A stretch of DNA of 64,000 bases from a virus: positions 57,471 to 121,470 of the IMG/VR virus record IMGVR_UViG_3300043803_002473; one strand, 5' to 3'. Position numbers and translations under genes: made by a program. Numbering within the stretch: the stretch's first letter is position 1; each line of letters starts with the position of its first letter. The notes beneath the pieces were generated by a model, which ran no database searches, was not told where the DNA came from, and worked only from the letters and a program-made list of their open reading frames with translations. Of this stretch, positions 63,474 through 64,000 are shown piece by piece.

Positions 63474-63828
63474 CGACTACCCTGGCGGTGCCAGCGTATT
63501 TGCCTATGTCCAGCTTACCCCCAGATACGGTGTTAAGTTTTATAAACGACGTAAGCTTTGTGAAGATGCTTTCCTGAGGCAGAAGGCGTCCCACAGTATA
63601 GGTTTGGCACCTGAAGCTTACTTCATTGTGAGAAAGGGGTTTAAACTTGGTTACGTAACACGCCATGCCGAGACAGAGACTCGTGCAAAGCGAGAAGATG
63701 TCCGAGAGATACAGCGTACCTGTGTTTCCATGGGCTGGTGTGCCTCGGATATAGATACCGACCAGAACGTAGGATACGTCGACGGACGTTTGGTCCTGAT
63801 CGACTTTGATGACGCAACCTTAACCTAG
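63391..63828 (+). CDS. Putative kinase-fold-like protein
   Basis: A 145-residue frame; the true start is uncertain (ATG at 63391 or 63409, or TTG at 63454) because it overlaps the preceding gene. The region VKFYKRRKLCEDAFLRQKAS then SDIDTDQNVGYVDGRLVLIDFDDA has the K...E and D-x-x-x-x-N-V-G / I-D-F-D spacing of a minimal protein-kinase-like fold. It may be a degenerate kinase or a nucleotide-binding protein. Base composition is GC-richer than the upstream gene. Confidence 0.5.
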   Translation: MPNGFKMTPNIKQQLKKQIRKLKIGRRNDYPGGASVFAYVQLTPRYGVKFYKRRKLCEDAFLRQKASHSIGLAPEAYFIVRKGFKLGYVTRHAETETRAKREDVREIQRTCVSMGWCASDIDTDQNVGYVDGRLVLIDFDDATLT

Positions 63829-63834
63829 AAATAT

Positions 63835-64000
63835 ATGGAAGAAAATTACTTCGAAGAACCCAAACCTTTTGTAGATATAAAGAATCAACCTGTCGTGCCT
63901 GGTGATTTTATTATGTATCCCGTCATGACTTTTCTGCGCTGTGCTGTGGTGCAGAATGTTTTGAGCGACAGTTCACTTACCGTGAAATATGTAAAAGGGA
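63835..64000 (+). CDS. Hypothetical protein, 3' truncated by the window edge
   Basis: An open frame from an ATG (MEENYFEEPKPFVDIKNQPV) to the end of the window, 55 visible codons. The segment PVVPGDFIMYPVM followed by LRCAVVQNVLS looks like a small beta-barrel (Sm- or SH3-like) start. Function unknown. Confidence 0.5.
   Translation, partial: MEENYFEEPKPFVDIKNQPVVPGDFIMYPVMTFLRCAVVQNVLSDSSLTVKYVKG

Noticed and set aside
1-64000. CRISPR array, IS element or integrase
   Set aside because: No regularly spaced repeats with unique spacers, no terminal inverted repeats with a transposase, and no recombinase-type integrase motifs were seen.

Overview
The window is part of the genome of a large tailed, probably contractile-tailed (myovirus-like) bacteriophage. 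It is AT-rich, almost fully coding, and uses ordinary TAA/TAG/TGA stops. The phage assignment rests on a baseplate J-like protein, a terminase large subunit, and a self-contained replication and recombination set: primase, DnaB-type helicase, family A polymerase, RecA/UvsX-like recombinase, gp46/gp47-type nuclease, UvsW-like helicase and a RuvC-like resolvase. No integrase, portal or major capsid gene lies in the window, so it is a fragment of a bigger genome. The host cannot be fixed. Most starts sit behind AT-rich leaders such as TTAAT-ATG with no clear Shine-Dalgarno, and there is a Ycf46/DUF1257(Ycf35)/DUF2997 module. Both fit a cyanobacterium or a Bacteroidota host, but this is inference only.

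Layout. 1-19360 is a plus-strand virion module of baseplate and tail or fibre genes. Five of its proteins share a short N-terminal signature (an Asn-containing segment, then Y/F-P-L/F), and one is a 2937-residue Ig-repeat giant. 19361-20425 holds a promoter and three small genes. 20443-22603 has no credible gene but is packed with perfect helices, GNRA-capped hairpins and a pseudoknot. It looks like one or more very large structured RNAs with a promoter at one end and a terminator at the other, and is the most unusual part of the window. 22618-25706 carries small accessory genes separated by two further structured intergenic RNAs. 25714-27015 and 30734-32434 (terminase) are the only minus-strand genes.

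32602-37890 is a regulatory or chaperone-like block: an AT-hook protein, a Ycf46-like AAA+ ATPase, a DUF3150-like protein, DUF1257 and DUF2997. 37887-51456 is replication and repair: the SbcD/SbcC pair, a UvsW-like helicase, primase, helicase, and a 1097-residue polymerase fused to uracil-glycosylase-like and nuclease-like domains. 51453-57014 contains a small protein with a ubiquitin-like predicted fold and a C-terminal Gly-Gly. It is followed by an operon of a 3'-5' exonuclease, a JAB/JAMM peptidase and an E1/ThiF-like enzyme, a possible ubiquitin-like conjugation system. 57016-61664 carries a probable ssDNA-binding protein, the RecA-like recombinase, the RuvC-like resolvase and an HhH DNA glycosylase-like protein. 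The end of the window has a SemiSWEET-like membrane protein, a structured RNA in front of a tRNA-Lys(UUU), a T5orf172/GIY-YIG-like protein and a kinase-fold-like protein.

Genes run in tight runs with 1-14 nt overlaps, consistent with a few polycistronic transcripts. Several gene-block ends carry perfect GC-rich hairpins, most of them lacking a run of Ts.
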